The notes below the pieces were generated by a model. The model saw nothing but the letters and a program-made list of their open reading frames with translations. It ran no database searches and was not told the DNA's origin. A program made the position numbers and the translations under genes. A stretch of DNA of 64,000 nt, from contig CAVQZG010000015.1 of the NCBI GenBank assembly GCA_963718305.1, positions 91,904-155,903 on the forward strand, read 5' to 3'. The number at the start of each line of letters is the position of its first letter. Within the stretch, counting starts at the first letter, position 1. Below are positions 9,482 through 18,804 of this stretch, piece by piece. The DNA comes from RYN-230 sp963718305. Its GTDB lineage: Bacteria > Actinomycetota > Actinomycetes > Streptosporangiales > Streptosporangiaceae.

Positions 9482-9961
9482 TCAGTCTAATAACGCGGAG
9501 GCGCTGGTCGTACCGCGCAGCAGCGGCAAGTGCTCCGAGAGATCGGCTCGCGGCCCGCTCGCGCTGACCCGCCCGGCCTCCCTCGCCTGCGCCCAGGACA
9601 GCCGGCCCAGGGCCAGCCTGACCCAGGTCACCGGGTCAGTCTCGACCACGTTAGGCGGGGTGCCCCTGGTATGCCGCGGCCCGGCGATGGCTTGGACCGC
9701 CGCGTACGGGGGCACCCGGACCTCCACCGCACGGCCGGGCGCGTCGGCGGCGAGCAGGCCGAGCAGGTAGGTCACGGCGGCCCGCAGGGCCTCCCGCTGC
9801 GGCTCCGCGTCCGCCTCCAGCGCCTCCAGCACGGCGAAGGCCAGCGCCCGGCCGAGCACCGCGGGGTCGGCCGGCCCGGCCCAGGGCTCCTGGCCCAGCG
9901 CGGACCGCTGGGCGTCCAGGGCCGCGCGCAGTCGCTGGGGATCGGGGCGGCGGGGGGGCAT
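9482..9961 (-). CDS. Sterol carrier family protein
   Basis: A 159-residue cytosolic protein. The C-terminal half (RVPPYAAVQAIAGPRHTRG, then PNVVETDPVTWVRLALG) matches the small actinobacterial sterol-carrier-fold proteins encoded directly upstream of purF. No signal peptide is present. It is the first gene of a likely SCP-purF-purM operon. Ligand and role are not known to me. Confidence 0.8.
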   Translation of the reverse strand: MPPRRPDPQRLRAALDAQRSALGQEPWAGPADPAVLGRALAFAVLEALEADAEPQREALRAAVTYLLGLLAADAPGRAVEVRVPPYAAVQAIAGPRHTRGTPPNVVETDPVTWVRLALGRLSWAQAREAGRVSASGPRADLSEHLPLLRGTTSASALLD

Positions 9962-10067
9962 CAGCGCCTAACGTACCGTGACTTTCAACACCATGATCCG
10001 GGACACCGCGTAGACACCCGGGCCCGCTGGGTGACGACATATATCATGATTTGAGCGATTTCTGGAT

Positions 10068-10760
10068 ATGGCTGGCCTAACCGGCCCGCAGCAAGTAATC
10101 GTCATGCCTATGGCAGGGATGCGCGGTCCTGGGCGACGAGGCAAGGACAGATCGCGGGCCACCGCTGCTGTGCTGATCAGCGCGACGGTCGTGCTGGCGG
10201 TGCTGGTCGGGGTGGGCGTGGTCGCATTCCTGCACTCCGGGAGCAGTAACAGCGCGCAGGGGGGACAGGTCAGGCTGTCCAACAAGATCACCAGCCAGCA
10301 GTCGGTGGGCCTGGCCAACCTGGGCCGCACCGGCCAGGCGGGCTCCTCTGGTTCCTCCTCGACTCTGCTGTCCGGCGGGGCGGGCGGTCTCGTCTTCACT
10401 CCGAGTAGCGGCGGCGAGAGCGTCCAGTCCAGCCAGCAGTGGCAGGCCGACGAGATGGGCTCCGGCGGGCTCGTCCTGCTCTTCTCCGCCAGCGGCGAGT
10501 GCCTGACCGCGGTCGGCCACGGCGCCCAGGCCACCGTCCAGCTGGGCCGCTGCGACACCGCACTCAACCAGCGCTGGTACCACCCTTTCCAGCACACCGA
10601 CTCGCAGGGCCGCGACTACTGGCAGCTCCGGAGCGCCTCCAACGGGCGCTGCCTGTCGCTGAGCAACGCCTCGTCGGGCGGATCCGTGGTGGCGGCCTTG
10701 CAGAGGTGCTCCGCAGCCAAGCCGTGGGCCCAGCTCATCATGTTCTGGTCGGTGTTCTAA
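10068..10760 (+). CDS. Membrane-anchored ricin B-like lectin-domain protein
   Basis: The 230-residue protein has a basic cytoplasmic N-terminus, one membrane helix at about 33-55, a Ser/Gly-rich extracellular linker and a C-terminal domain. That domain has ricin-type features: GECLTA, a CDTALNQRW segment (the QxW-like motif), GRCLSL and LQRCS. Such beta-trefoil domains usually bind sugars. ATGs at 10104 or 10110 are alternative starts, since no clear ribosome site precedes 10068. It is transcribed away from the pur operon and converges on purL. Confidence 0.6.
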   Translation: MAGLTGPQQVIVMPMAGMRGPGRRGKDRSRATAAVLISATVVLAVLVGVGVVAFLHSGSSNSAQGGQVRLSNKITSQQSVGLANLGRTGQAGSSGSSSTLLSGGAGGLVFTPSSGGESVQSSQQWQADEMGSGGLVLLFSASGECLTAVGHGAQATVQLGRCDTALNQRWYHPFQHTDSQGRDYWQLRSASNGRCLSLSNASSGGSVVAALQRCSAAKPWAQLIMFWSVF

Positions 10761-10850
10761 TTTCCCGCAACGAAAACCCGGTCGGCCTGCTGACTTAGCT
10801 GAACCCTGCCAGTTGACCCAGCCAGCTGAACCCGGTTGGCCTGGACTGTG

Positions 10851-13084
10851 CTAGCCGAAGAGGCCGGGTAGCGTGCCCCGGTGCGCCGCGGCGATCTCGT
10901 CCACCGGGATGTCGAAGCTGCCCTGCACGACCAGGCTGTCGCCGCCCGCCACACCGAGGTCCTGGACGGGCACGCCGTGCCGGGCGGCCAGCGCGGCGAA
11001 GGCCCGCTCGGAGCCCGGCCGGACCGCGACCACAGCGCGGGCCGCCGACTCGCTGAACAGCTGGGTGAACAGGTCGCCCGGCAGCGCTACCTGGCAGCCG
11101 ACCCCCTGATCCAGGCAGCATTCGGCCAGCGCAACGGCCAGGCCGCCCTCAGACAGGTCGTGGGCCGCCTCCAGCAGCCCCTCCGCGGCCGCCGTGGTGA
11201 GCACCATGGCCAGGGCCCGCTCGGCGGCCAGATCCACCTCAGGCGGCCGCCCGCCGCAGTGGGCATGGGTCACCTGCGCCCAGGCCGACCCGCCGAACTC
11301 GGCCGCGGTCCGGCCCAGCAGGACGATCGCCGCTCCCTCGGTGCGCAGCCCGATCGCCACCCGCCGGGTCACGTCGGCGTGCACCCCGAGCACCCCGACC
11401 ACCGGCGTGGGATGGATGGGCGTCTCGCCGGTCTGGTTGTAGAAGCTCACGTTGCCGCCGGTAACCGGCACCCCGAGGGCGGCGCATCCGTCAGCCAGGC
11501 CGCGGACCGCCTCGCTGAACTGCCACATAACGCCGGGGTCCTCCGGCGAGCCGAAGTTCAGGCAGTTGGTCACCGCGAGCGGCACCGCGCCGGTAGCCGC
11601 CACGTTGCGATACGCCTCGGCCAGCGCCAGCTGCGCGCCCGCGTACGGGTCCAGCAGACCGAACCGGCCGTTCCCGTCCGTGGCCAGCGCGATCCCGAGG
11701 CCGGTGTGCTCGTCGATCCGGATCACCCCGGCGTCCTGCGGCATGGCGAGCACCGTGTTGCCCCGCACGTGCCGGTCGTACTGCTCGGTGACCCAGGTCT
11801 TGTCGGCCAGCCCGGGCGAGGCCAGCAGGGACAGCAACGTGGCCCGCAGCTCCGGGCCGCCCTCCGGGCGGGCCAGCGCGGCCGGGTCGTCGGCCAGCAG
11901 TGCGTCCTGGCCCGCGGGGCGCTGGATGGGCCGGTGGTAGACCGGTCCCTCGTCGGCCGCGCTGGCTGGCGGGATGTCCACCACCTGCTCACCGCGCCAG
12001 GTCATGCGCAGCCGGCCGGTGTCGGTGACCTCGCCGATCACCGTGGCCAGCACCCCCCAGCGGGCGCACACCGCCATGAACTGATCCACGTGAGCCGGCT
12101 CGACCACGGCCATCATGCGTTCCTGCGACTCGCTCATCAGGATCTCGGCCGGGCCGAGCGCCGGGTCGCGGAGCGGCACCACGTCGAGGTCGACGTCCAT
12201 CCCCGTCCCGCCCCCGGCGGCCAGCTCGGTGGTGGCGCACGCAACGCCGGCCGCGCCCAGGTCCTGGATGCCGGTCACCAGATCGGCCGCGTACAGCTCC
12301 AGGCAGCACTCGACCAGCAGCTTCTCCATGAACGGGTCCCCGACCTGGACGCTGGGCCGCTTGGCCGAATCGCCACCACCGAACGTGGCGCTGGCCAGCA
12401 CCGAGGCGCCGCCGATGCCATCCGGGCCGGTCCGGGAGCCGAACAAGATCACCTGGTTCCCGGCCCCGCGGGCCGCGGCCAGCTTGAGGTCCTGGTGCCG
12501 CATCACCCCTACACACAGCGCGTTGACCAGCGGATTCCCGCTGTAGCACGGGTCGAAGGCGAGTTCACCGCCGATGTTGGGCAGGCCCAGGCAGTTGCCG
12601 TAGAACGAGATGCCGGCCACCACCCCCGGCAGCACCCGGTGGGTATCGGGCGCCTCCGCGGGCCCGAACCGCAGCGAGTCCATCACCGCCACCGGCCGGG
12701 CCCCCATGGCCAGGATGTCGCGGACGATCCCGCCCACGCCCGTCGCGGCGCCCTGGAACGGCTCCACGTACGAGGGGTGGTTGTGCGACTCGACCTTGAA
12801 CGTGACCGCGTACCCCTGGCCGATGTCCACCACGCCGGCGTTCTGGCCGATCCCGGCGAGCAGGGCCGGGGAGGGCGGCGCGGACTCCGCGAACCGGCGC
12901 AGGTGGACCTTGGACGACTTGTAGGAGCAGTGCTCGCTCCACATGACCGAGTAGATGGCCAGCTCCGCGTCGGTCGGCCGGCGGCCGAGCAGTTCGCCGA
13001 TCCGCTCGTATTCCGCGCTGGTGAGGCCGAGCTCGGCGTACGGCTGCGGCTGGCCAGGCGTAGCCGCCGCACGCTCGATGGTGT
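10851..13084 (-). CDS. purL: Phosphoribosylformylglycinamidine synthase large subunit, abnormal 5' end
   Basis: PurL converts FGAR to FGAM with ammonia supplied by PurQ and assisted by PurS. Family signatures include YSVMWSEHCSYKSSKVHLR, FKVESHNHPSYVEP, GLPNIGGE, LFSESAARAVV and a normal C-terminus. Family N-terminal residues (DTIERAAATPG, then PYAELGLTSAEYERIG) are encoded upstream of the first in-frame ATG (12944), so translation must begin near 13084. However, no ATG, GTG or TTG lies in that frame between the purQ stop and 12944. A GTG overlaps the purQ stop (GTGA, 13137) but is one base out of frame. A one-base indel near 13085-13137 would explain this. Confidence 0.88.
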
Positions 13085-13133
13085 CCGCCGCCGCGCCTGG
13101 AGTCCGCGTGGCCGGAGTCGCCCGGGCCTGGAA

Positions 13134-13823
13134 TCACTGGCCCGCCATCTCGTCCACCATGGTGCGCAGCACCGAGGTGAAGAAGCCCAGGCCGTCGGCG
13201 CCGGGCCCGGTGAGCGCGTCGATGGCGTGCTCCGGGTGCGGCATCAGCCCGACCACATTGCCCCCCTCGCTGCGCACGCCCGCGATATCTCCCACCGAAC
13301 CGTTGGGGTTGCCGCCCGCGTAACGCGCGACGACCTGGCCGGCCGAGGTCAGCCGGGCCAGCGTGGCCGGATCCGCTACATAGGCCCCCTCGCCGCTCTT
13401 CAGGACCAGCTCGATTTCCTGGTCCTGGGTGTAGCCGGAGGTCCAGGGGGTCTCGGTGTCCTCGATGCGGACCCGCACCACCCGGTCGATGAACCGCAGG
13501 CCCGCATTGCGGGTCAGCGCGCCCGGCAGCAGGTGCGCCTCGCAGAGGATCTGGAAGCCGTTGCAGATGCCCAGGACCGGCAGCCCGGCCCGGGCCGCGG
13601 GGATGAGCTCGCCCATCACCGGCGCGAACCGCGCGATGGCCCCGCAGCGGAGATAGTCGCCGTAGGAGAAGCCGCCCGGCAGGATGACCGCGGCCAGGCC
13701 GCGCAGGTCCCGGTCGCCGTGCCAGAGCGGGACAGGCTGGGCACCCGCCCGGGCCACGGCCCGTGCGGCATCGGCGTCATCCAGCGATCCAGGGAAAGTG
13801 ATGACGCCCACGCGGGCTGTCAT
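13134..13823 (-). CDS. purQ: Phosphoribosylformylglycinamidine synthase glutaminase subunit
   Basis: PurQ hydrolyses glutamine and passes ammonia to PurL. The protein has 229 residues with the class I amidotransferase nucleophile in LGICNGFQIL, the N-terminal VGVITFPGSLDDAD, and the His/Glu pair in MPHPEHAID. Start ATG 13823. Its TGA at 13134-13136 overlaps an out-of-frame GTG, a GTGA arrangement usual for coupled pur genes. Confidence 0.96.
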   Translation of the reverse strand: MTARVGVITFPGSLDDADAARAVARAGAQPVPLWHGDRDLRGLAAVILPGGFSYGDYLRCGAIARFAPVMGELIPAARAGLPVLGICNGFQILCEAHLLPGALTRNAGLRFIDRVVRVRIEDTETPWTSGYTQDQEIELVLKSGEGAYVADPATLARLTSAGQVVARYAGGNPNGSVGDIAGVRSEGGNVVGLMPHPEHAIDALTGPGADGLGFFTSVLRTMVDEMAGQ

Positions 13824-13956
13824 GAATGTCCTCGCAGCGGGGAGAGCGGGGTGGTCCTGCCTGCAGGTTACCGTGCCTGCCCCAGTAAGCGGGCCTGGCG
13901 CCGCGGGCCTCGCCGGGCGGGATGGCCGGGGCGGTGACCGGGGGTCGTGGTGCGGC

Positions 13957-14589
13957 TCAGCCAGCGTTCCTGAGCTGGCCCTCGCTCCCGAACTGGCCTT
14001 CCAGCATGGGCGCGTCGTTCCGCCACGCCATCCGCTTCTCCAGGGACACCACGGTGCCCAGGCCGGGCCCGCTGCTCAGCGTCACATCGTCCACGCAGGC
14101 CCGCATGATGGCCAGGCCGCGGCCCGACTCGGGCAGCATGGCGATCATCTGGTCCTCGGTCAGCGGCCGCCCGGCCGGCCGCCACCGCCCGCCGGCCCGC
14201 GGCGTCCGGCGGCCCGCGGCGCCCGCAGCCCGGCGGCGGAAGCGCCCCGGCGCGTGCACGGCGTCCCACATGGGACGGCGCGGGGCTGGCACCAGGAGAG
14301 AGTCGAGCCCGCGCTCATCGTTCAGCACCTGGATCAGGCAGCCGCGCTGGCCGATCCGGGCCACGATCTCGTACCTGGGACCAGGTGCCCCGTGCTTGAG
14401 CACGTTGGTGCAGGCCTCGGTCACCGCGAGGAGGAGGTCGCTGACCCCTTCCTCATCCGCCCCAAGCCGGCGTAGGGTGTCGCCCAGGACCCTGCGCATG
14501 ACGGGCACGCTGAGTGCCTCATGGGGAAACACCAGGCAGAACTCAACGTCCACAATCGACTCCTCGGCGCGTCTCATGTGAGCCCGCAT
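13957..14589 (-). CDS. RsbW/SpoIIAB-type ATP-binding anti-sigma-like protein
   Basis: The 210-residue cytosolic protein has a GHKL ATPase fold of the serine kinase/anti-sigma type. The N box is EACTNVLKHG, the G1 region NDERGLD, and the G2 box SGRGLAIMRACVDDV. About 45 residues rich in Arg, Pro and Gly are inserted between G1 and G2 (about 115-155), which is unusual. It lies between purS and purQ in the same direction. Its partner sigma or anti-anti-sigma factor is not in the window. Starts at 14589 or 14577 are both possible. Confidence 0.75.
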   Translation of the reverse strand: MRAHMRRAEESIVDVEFCLVFPHEALSVPVMRRVLGDTLRRLGADEEGVSDLLLAVTEACTNVLKHGAPGPRYEIVARIGQRGCLIQVLNDERGLDSLLVPAPRRPMWDAVHAPGRFRRRAAGAAGRRTPRAGGRWRPAGRPLTEDQMIAMLPESGRGLAIMRACVDDVTLSSGPGLGTVVSLEKRMAWRNDAPMLEGQFGSEGQLRNAG

Positions 14590-14723
14590 CCGCCCCTCAG
14601 GTCCCTCATCCCGTGTTGGCGCTGGCCACTTGTGACCTTTCCCGGCCCTGGCGCGGATAATCGTGAACTCTTAGTGTTATGTAGTTGTGCCTGAGGTCTG
14701 GTTGACTGCTCAACCGGTTCAGC

Positions 14724-14966
14724 TCAGCTCTCGTGCAGCGTGAACTCCTCGATCACCTGGTTGGCCAGCAGTTCCCCGGCCAGCTCAGCCACCCGGGCCA
14801 GGGTGGCCTCGTCCGCGGGCCCGCTCAGTTCCACCTCGAATCGCTTGCCCTGCCGGACCCCCAGCACCTGGCTGAAGCCGAGCCGGTGGGCGGCGCTGGT
14901 GATCGCATCCCCCTGCGGATCGTGGATCTCCTTGCGGAGCATCACCTCGACGACGATTCGGGCCAC
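14724..14966 (-). CDS. purS: Phosphoribosylformylglycinamidine synthase subunit PurS
   Basis: PurS is the small bridging subunit of the PurLQS complex. The protein is 80 residues from GTG 14966 and starts VARIVVEVMLRKEIHDPQG. It includes a GFSQVLGVRQGKRFEVEL strand segment and ends EEFTLHES. Size and sequence are typical. It heads the purS-ATPase-purQ-purL run and is divergent from the 2-oxoacid dehydrogenase operon. Confidence 0.93.
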   Translation of the reverse strand: MARIVVEVMLRKEIHDPQGDAITSAAHRLGFSQVLGVRQGKRFEVELSGPADEATLARVAELAGELLANQVIEEFTLHES

Positions 14967-15075
14967 TGGTTCCCGCCTCTCTCCTGGACTGCGCTCTGCT
15001 GGCTGATTCGGGGCTGCGTCACGGCTGACCAATACCAGGGTTTCCCGGGCCGGTGCCCGGTCTGCCACGATGGCC

Positions 15076-15119
15076 CTAGTGAACCCCACCACCATGGGGG
15101 CTAGTGAACCCCACCACCA
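15076..15119. repeat. Two direct repeats upstream of the E1-alpha gene
   Basis: CTAGTGAACCCCACCACCA occurs at 15076-15094 and again at 15101-15119, a 25-base period. The second copy ends 12 bases before the E1-alpha start codon. It could be an operator or a local duplication; the regulator is unknown. Confidence 0.6.
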
Positions 15120-15131
15120 GAGGGAGTGCAC

Positions 15132-16286
15132 GTGACCGTCGACGCTGACGGTGCGGTCACCGCACCGGGATCCCCGGCAGGCCTGGACCGGCCGCCGGGG
15201 TCGCGTACCGAAACCGTCCAGTTGCTCACGCCGGAAGGCGAGCGGATCGAGCATCCGGACTACCCGCTGGACCTGAGCGCCAGCGATATCAAGGACCTCT
15301 ACCGGGATCTCGTCCTGGTCCGCCGGATCGACACCGAGGCCATCGCCCTGCAGCGGCAGGGTGAGCTCGGGATCTGGGCCTCCCTGCTCGGGCAGGAAGC
15401 GGCCCAGGTCGGCTCGGGCCGGGCGCTCGGGCCGCGGGACATGGCCTTCCCCACCTACCGCGAGCACGGCGTGGCCTGGTGCCGCGGGCTGGACCCGACG
15501 CGGCTCCTGGAGCTGTTCCGCGGGGTCAGCAACGGCGGCTGGGACCCGGCCGCGCACAAGTTCCACCTGTACACGATCGTGATCGGCGCCCAGACCCTGC
15601 ACGCCACCGGCTACGCCATGGGCATCCAGCGGGACGGCGCGGTGGGCGAGGACGGCGAGGCGGTCATCGTCTACTTCGGGGACGGGGCCACCAGCCAGGG
15701 AGACGTCAACGAGGCGTTTATCTGGGCGTCGGTGTTCAACGCGCCGGTCGTGTTCTTCTGCCAGAACAACCAGTGGGCCATCTCCGAGCCGCTGGAGCGG
15801 CAGAGTCGCATCCCGCTGTACCAGCGGGCCAGCGGGTTCGGCTTCCCCGGCCTGCGGGTGGACGGCAACGACGTGCTCGCCTGCCTCGCGGTGACCAGGA
15901 AGGCCATGCAGGCCGCCCGGGAAGGCCAGGGCCCCACCCTGATCGAGGCGTTCACCTACCGGATGGGCGCGCACACCACCACCGACGACCCGACCCGGTA
16001 CCGGCTGGCCACCGAGCTGGAAGCGTGGAAGCTGAAGGACCCGATCGAGCGGGTCAAGGCGTACCTGGTGCGTACCGGCTCGGCCGACGCCACGTTCTTC
16101 GAGACGGTGGACGCCGAGGCCGACCAGCTCGGCGGCCGGGTCCGGCAGGCCTGCCTGGAGATGCCCGACCCGCAGCCGCTGGCCATCTTCGAGAACGTGT
16201 ACGCCGGGCCGAACACGCTGCTGGACACGGAGCGCGAGCAGTACGCGGCTTACCTCGACTCGTTCGACGGGGAGGAGGCCCGATGA
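15132..16286 (+). CDS. 2-oxoacid dehydrogenase E1 alpha subunit (branched-chain or pyruvate type)
   Basis: This is the thiamine-diphosphate E1 alpha subunit that decarboxylates a 2-oxoacid. The ThDP motif starts GDGATSQGDVNEAF and ends QNNQWAIS. LRRQGE-like (LQRQGELG), a YREHG loop and YRMGAHTTTDDPTRYR are also visible. I chose GTG 15132, which follows AGAGGGA at a good distance, over GTG 15126. Its ATGA overlap with the E1 beta gene shows translational coupling. Whether the substrate is pyruvate or branched-chain oxoacids cannot be decided from motifs. The valine dehydrogenase gene in the window favours the latter weakly. Confidence 0.9.
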   Translation: MTVDADGAVTAPGSPAGLDRPPGSRTETVQLLTPEGERIEHPDYPLDLSASDIKDLYRDLVLVRRIDTEAIALQRQGELGIWASLLGQEAAQVGSGRALGPRDMAFPTYREHGVAWCRGLDPTRLLELFRGVSNGGWDPAAHKFHLYTIVIGAQTLHATGYAMGIQRDGAVGEDGEAVIVYFGDGATSQGDVNEAFIWASVFNAPVVFFCQNNQWAISEPLERQSRIPLYQRASGFGFPGLRVDGNDVLACLAVTRKAMQAAREGQGPTLIEAFTYRMGAHTTTDDPTRYRLATELEAWKLKDPIERVKAYLVRTGSADATFFETVDAEADQLGGRVRQACLEMPDPQPLAIFENVYAGPNTLLDTEREQYAAYLDSFDGEEAR

Positions 16287-17266
16287 CGGTCATGACGCTG
16301 TCCAAGGCGCTCAACGCGGGCCTGCGCAAGGCGCTCGAGGACGATCCGCGCGTGCTCATCATGGGCGAGGACGTGGGCAAGCTCGGCGGCGTGTTCCGGG
16401 TCACCGACGGGCTGCAGAAGGACTTCGGCGAGAGCCGGGTGGTCGATACCCCGCTGGCCGAGTCCGGCATCATCGGCACCGCGATCGGGCTCGCCCTGCG
16501 CGGCTACCGGCCGGTCTGCGAGATCCAGTTCGACGGGTTCGTGTTTCCCGCCTTCGACCAGATCGTCAGCCAGCTGGCCAAGATGCGGCTGCGCTCGCTG
16601 GGCCACCTGACCATGCCGGTCACGATCCGGATCCCGTGCGGCGGCGGGATCGGCGCGGTCGAGCACCACAGTGAGTCCCCGGAGGCGCTGTTCGCGCACA
16701 TCGGGGGGCTGCGCGTGGTGGCCTGCGCCAACTCCACCGACGCCTACGCGATGATCCAGCAGTCGGTCCGCTCCGACGACCCGGTCATCTTCTTCGAGCC
16801 GAAGCGCCGCTACTGGGACAAGGCCGAGGTAGACCCGGCCGCCGATCTGGGCGACGCGCTGCCGCTGGACCGGGCCAGGATCGTGCTGGACGGTACCGAT
16901 GTGACCCTGCTGTGTTACGGGCCGATGGTCCGGACCTGCGTGGAGTCGGCCGTGGCCGCGCGGGCCGAGGGACGCTCGGTGGAGGTCATCGACCTGCGCT
17001 CGCTATCCCCGCTGGACCTGCAGACCATCTGCGACTCGGTGCGGCGCACCGGCCGGTGCGTGGTGGCCCACGAGGCGCCGGTCACCGGCGGGCTGGGGGC
17101 GGAGATCGCGGCCCGGATCACCGAGGCCTGCTTCTACCAGCTGGAATCGCCGGTGCTGCGGGTGGGCGGCTTCTCCACCCCCTACCCGCCGTCGCGGCTG
17201 GAGGACCATTACCTGCCCGACCTGGACCGGGTGCTGGACGCCGTCGACCGCACCTTCACCGTCTGA
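16283..17266 (+). CDS. 2-oxoacid dehydrogenase E1 beta subunit
   Basis: A 327-residue transketolase-like partner of the preceding E1 alpha. Typical segments are LIMGEDVGKLGGVFRVT, VVDTPLAESGIIGTAIG, EIQFDGFVFPAFDQ and PCGGGIGAVEHHSES, followed by the C-terminal domain (GLGAEIAARI, GGFSTPYPPSRLEDHYLP). Start ATG 16283 lies inside the E1 alpha stop (ATGA). The E2 gene follows after about 12 bases. Confidence 0.95.
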   Translation: MTVMTLSKALNAGLRKALEDDPRVLIMGEDVGKLGGVFRVTDGLQKDFGESRVVDTPLAESGIIGTAIGLALRGYRPVCEIQFDGFVFPAFDQIVSQLAKMRLRSLGHLTMPVTIRIPCGGGIGAVEHHSESPEALFAHIGGLRVVACANSTDAYAMIQQSVRSDDPVIFFEPKRRYWDKAEVDPAADLGDALPLDRARIVLDGTDVTLLCYGPMVRTCVESAVAARAEGRSVEVIDLRSLSPLDLQTICDSVRRTGRCVVAHEAPVTGGLGAEIAARITEACFYQLESPVLRVGGFSTPYPPSRLEDHYLPDLDRVLDAVDRTFTV

Positions 17267-17278
17267 GAGGGGCTGGTG

Positions 17279-18779
17279 ATGACCGAGTCTGTGACCACCG
17301 GACCTATGACCACGGAGCGCCGTGAGTTCCGCCTCCCGGACGTGGGCGAGGGACTGACCGAGGCGGACATCGTCAGCTGGCGGGTGAAGCCGGGCGACAC
17401 GGTGACCGTGAACCAGATCATCGTGGATATCGAGACGGCCAAGGCCGTCGTCGAGCTGCCGAGCCCGTACGCGGGCGTGGTGGCCGCGCTGCTGGTGCCC
17501 GAGGGCCAGACCGTGGATGTGGGCACGCCCATCATCGCGGTGGACGTGCCCGGCCCGGCGGGAAGCGGTCCCGCCGCGGGTCCCCCGCCAGCACCCGCGG
17601 AGACCGGGACGGCCCCGGCGGCCAGCCCGCCTGGCGGCGCCGTCGACCCGGCCGCCATCGCGGCCGCGGGACCGCGTCCCTCCTCCGAGGATCTGGTGCC
17701 GCCGGTCCCCCCGCCCGCGGAGCGGCAGGCGGTCCTGGTCGGCTACGGCGTCAAGGCCGGCGCGACCACGCGGCGCCCGCGTAAGGGAGCCTCCCCTCCC
17801 CCCGCGGCCCCCGTGGCCGGGCCGGAGGCACTGGCGGGAAGTGGTTCCGTTGCGGATCCTGTGACGCCGGCCCGCGCGAACGGCGGGCCGGGCGGCCACC
17901 CGAGCGTGCTGGCGAAGCCGCCGGTCCGCAAGCTCGCCCGGGAGCTGGGCGTGGACCTGGCCGGGCTGGCCGGCACCGGGCCGGGCGGGTCCATCAGCCG
18001 CGACGACGTGCAGCAGGCCGCCGGCGCGCGGGTCCCCCCGGTGGCAGCCCCCGCGGTCCAGGCGGCCTCGCCGGGTCCGCGGGAGGAGCGGATTCCCATC
18101 CGGGGCGTCCGCAAGCACACCGCGGCCGCCGTCGCCGAGAGCGCGCGGCGAGCCCCGCACGTGACCGAGTTCCTGCAGGTCGACGTGGACGCCACGGTGG
18201 ACGCGGTCCGGCGGCTGCGGGAGCTGCCGGAGTTCGCCGGGGTCCGGGTGTCGCCGCTGCTGCTGGTGGCCCGGGCGCTGCTGGTCGCGGTGGCCCGGCA
18301 TCCGATGATCAATTCGTCCTGGGACGAGGGCGCGCAGGAGATCGTGGTCAAGCACTACGTGAACCTGGGGATCGCCGCCGCGACGGAGCGAGGGCTGATC
18401 GTGCCGACCATCAAGGGCGCGGACGGGCTGGGCCTGCCCGAGCTGGCCAGCGCGCTGGCCGAGCCTGGCGGACACGGCCCGGGCGGGCCGGGCGTCGCCC
18501 GCGGACCTGTCCGGCGGGACGATCACCATCACCAACGTCGGGGTGTTCGGGGTGGACTCGGGTACCCCGATCATCACCCCGCCGGAAGCGGCCATCCTGG
18601 CCTTCGGGCAGATCAAGGACGCGCCGTGGGTGGTGGACGGCCAGCTCGCGGTGCGCAAGGTGACCACCTTGTCGCTCTCGTTCGACCATCGCATCGTGGA
18701 CGGCGACCTGGGGTCAGCCGTACTCCGCGATATCGGGGCGATGCTGCATGACCCGACGGTCATGCTGGCCTGGGGTTAA
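17279..18779 (+). pseudogene. Dihydrolipoamide acyltransferase (E2), single-base frameshift
   Basis: E2 is the core of the complex. The lipoyl domain carries its lysine in DIETAKAVVEL (Lys55). A Pro/Ala linker follows, then the E3-binding domain (KPPVRKLARELGVDLAGLAG, about 215-240) and the acyltransferase domain. The frame breaks at GAGCCTGGCG (18461-18470): one extra C around 18464 shifts it. Removing that base restores ELADTARAG and then TITNVGVFG and the active-site SFDHRIVDGD to a stop at 18779. Otherwise the first frame ends at 18751 with unrelated residues and no active-site histidine. ATG 17279 follows a GAGAGGGG sequence. Confidence 0.85.
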
Positions 18780-18804
18780 GCGCTGACCAGAAGAAAGGAC
18801 CGCG

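Noticed and set aside
10881..13937. A 1018-codon plus-strand open frame
   Set aside because: It lies opposite purL and purQ, whose sequences are unmistakable. Its residue content (runs of Arg, Gly, His, Pro) is that of an antisense frame in GC-rich DNA.
17003..18763. A 586-codon minus-strand frame over the E1 beta and E2 genes
   Set aside because: Antisense to conserved enzyme genes and without any motif.
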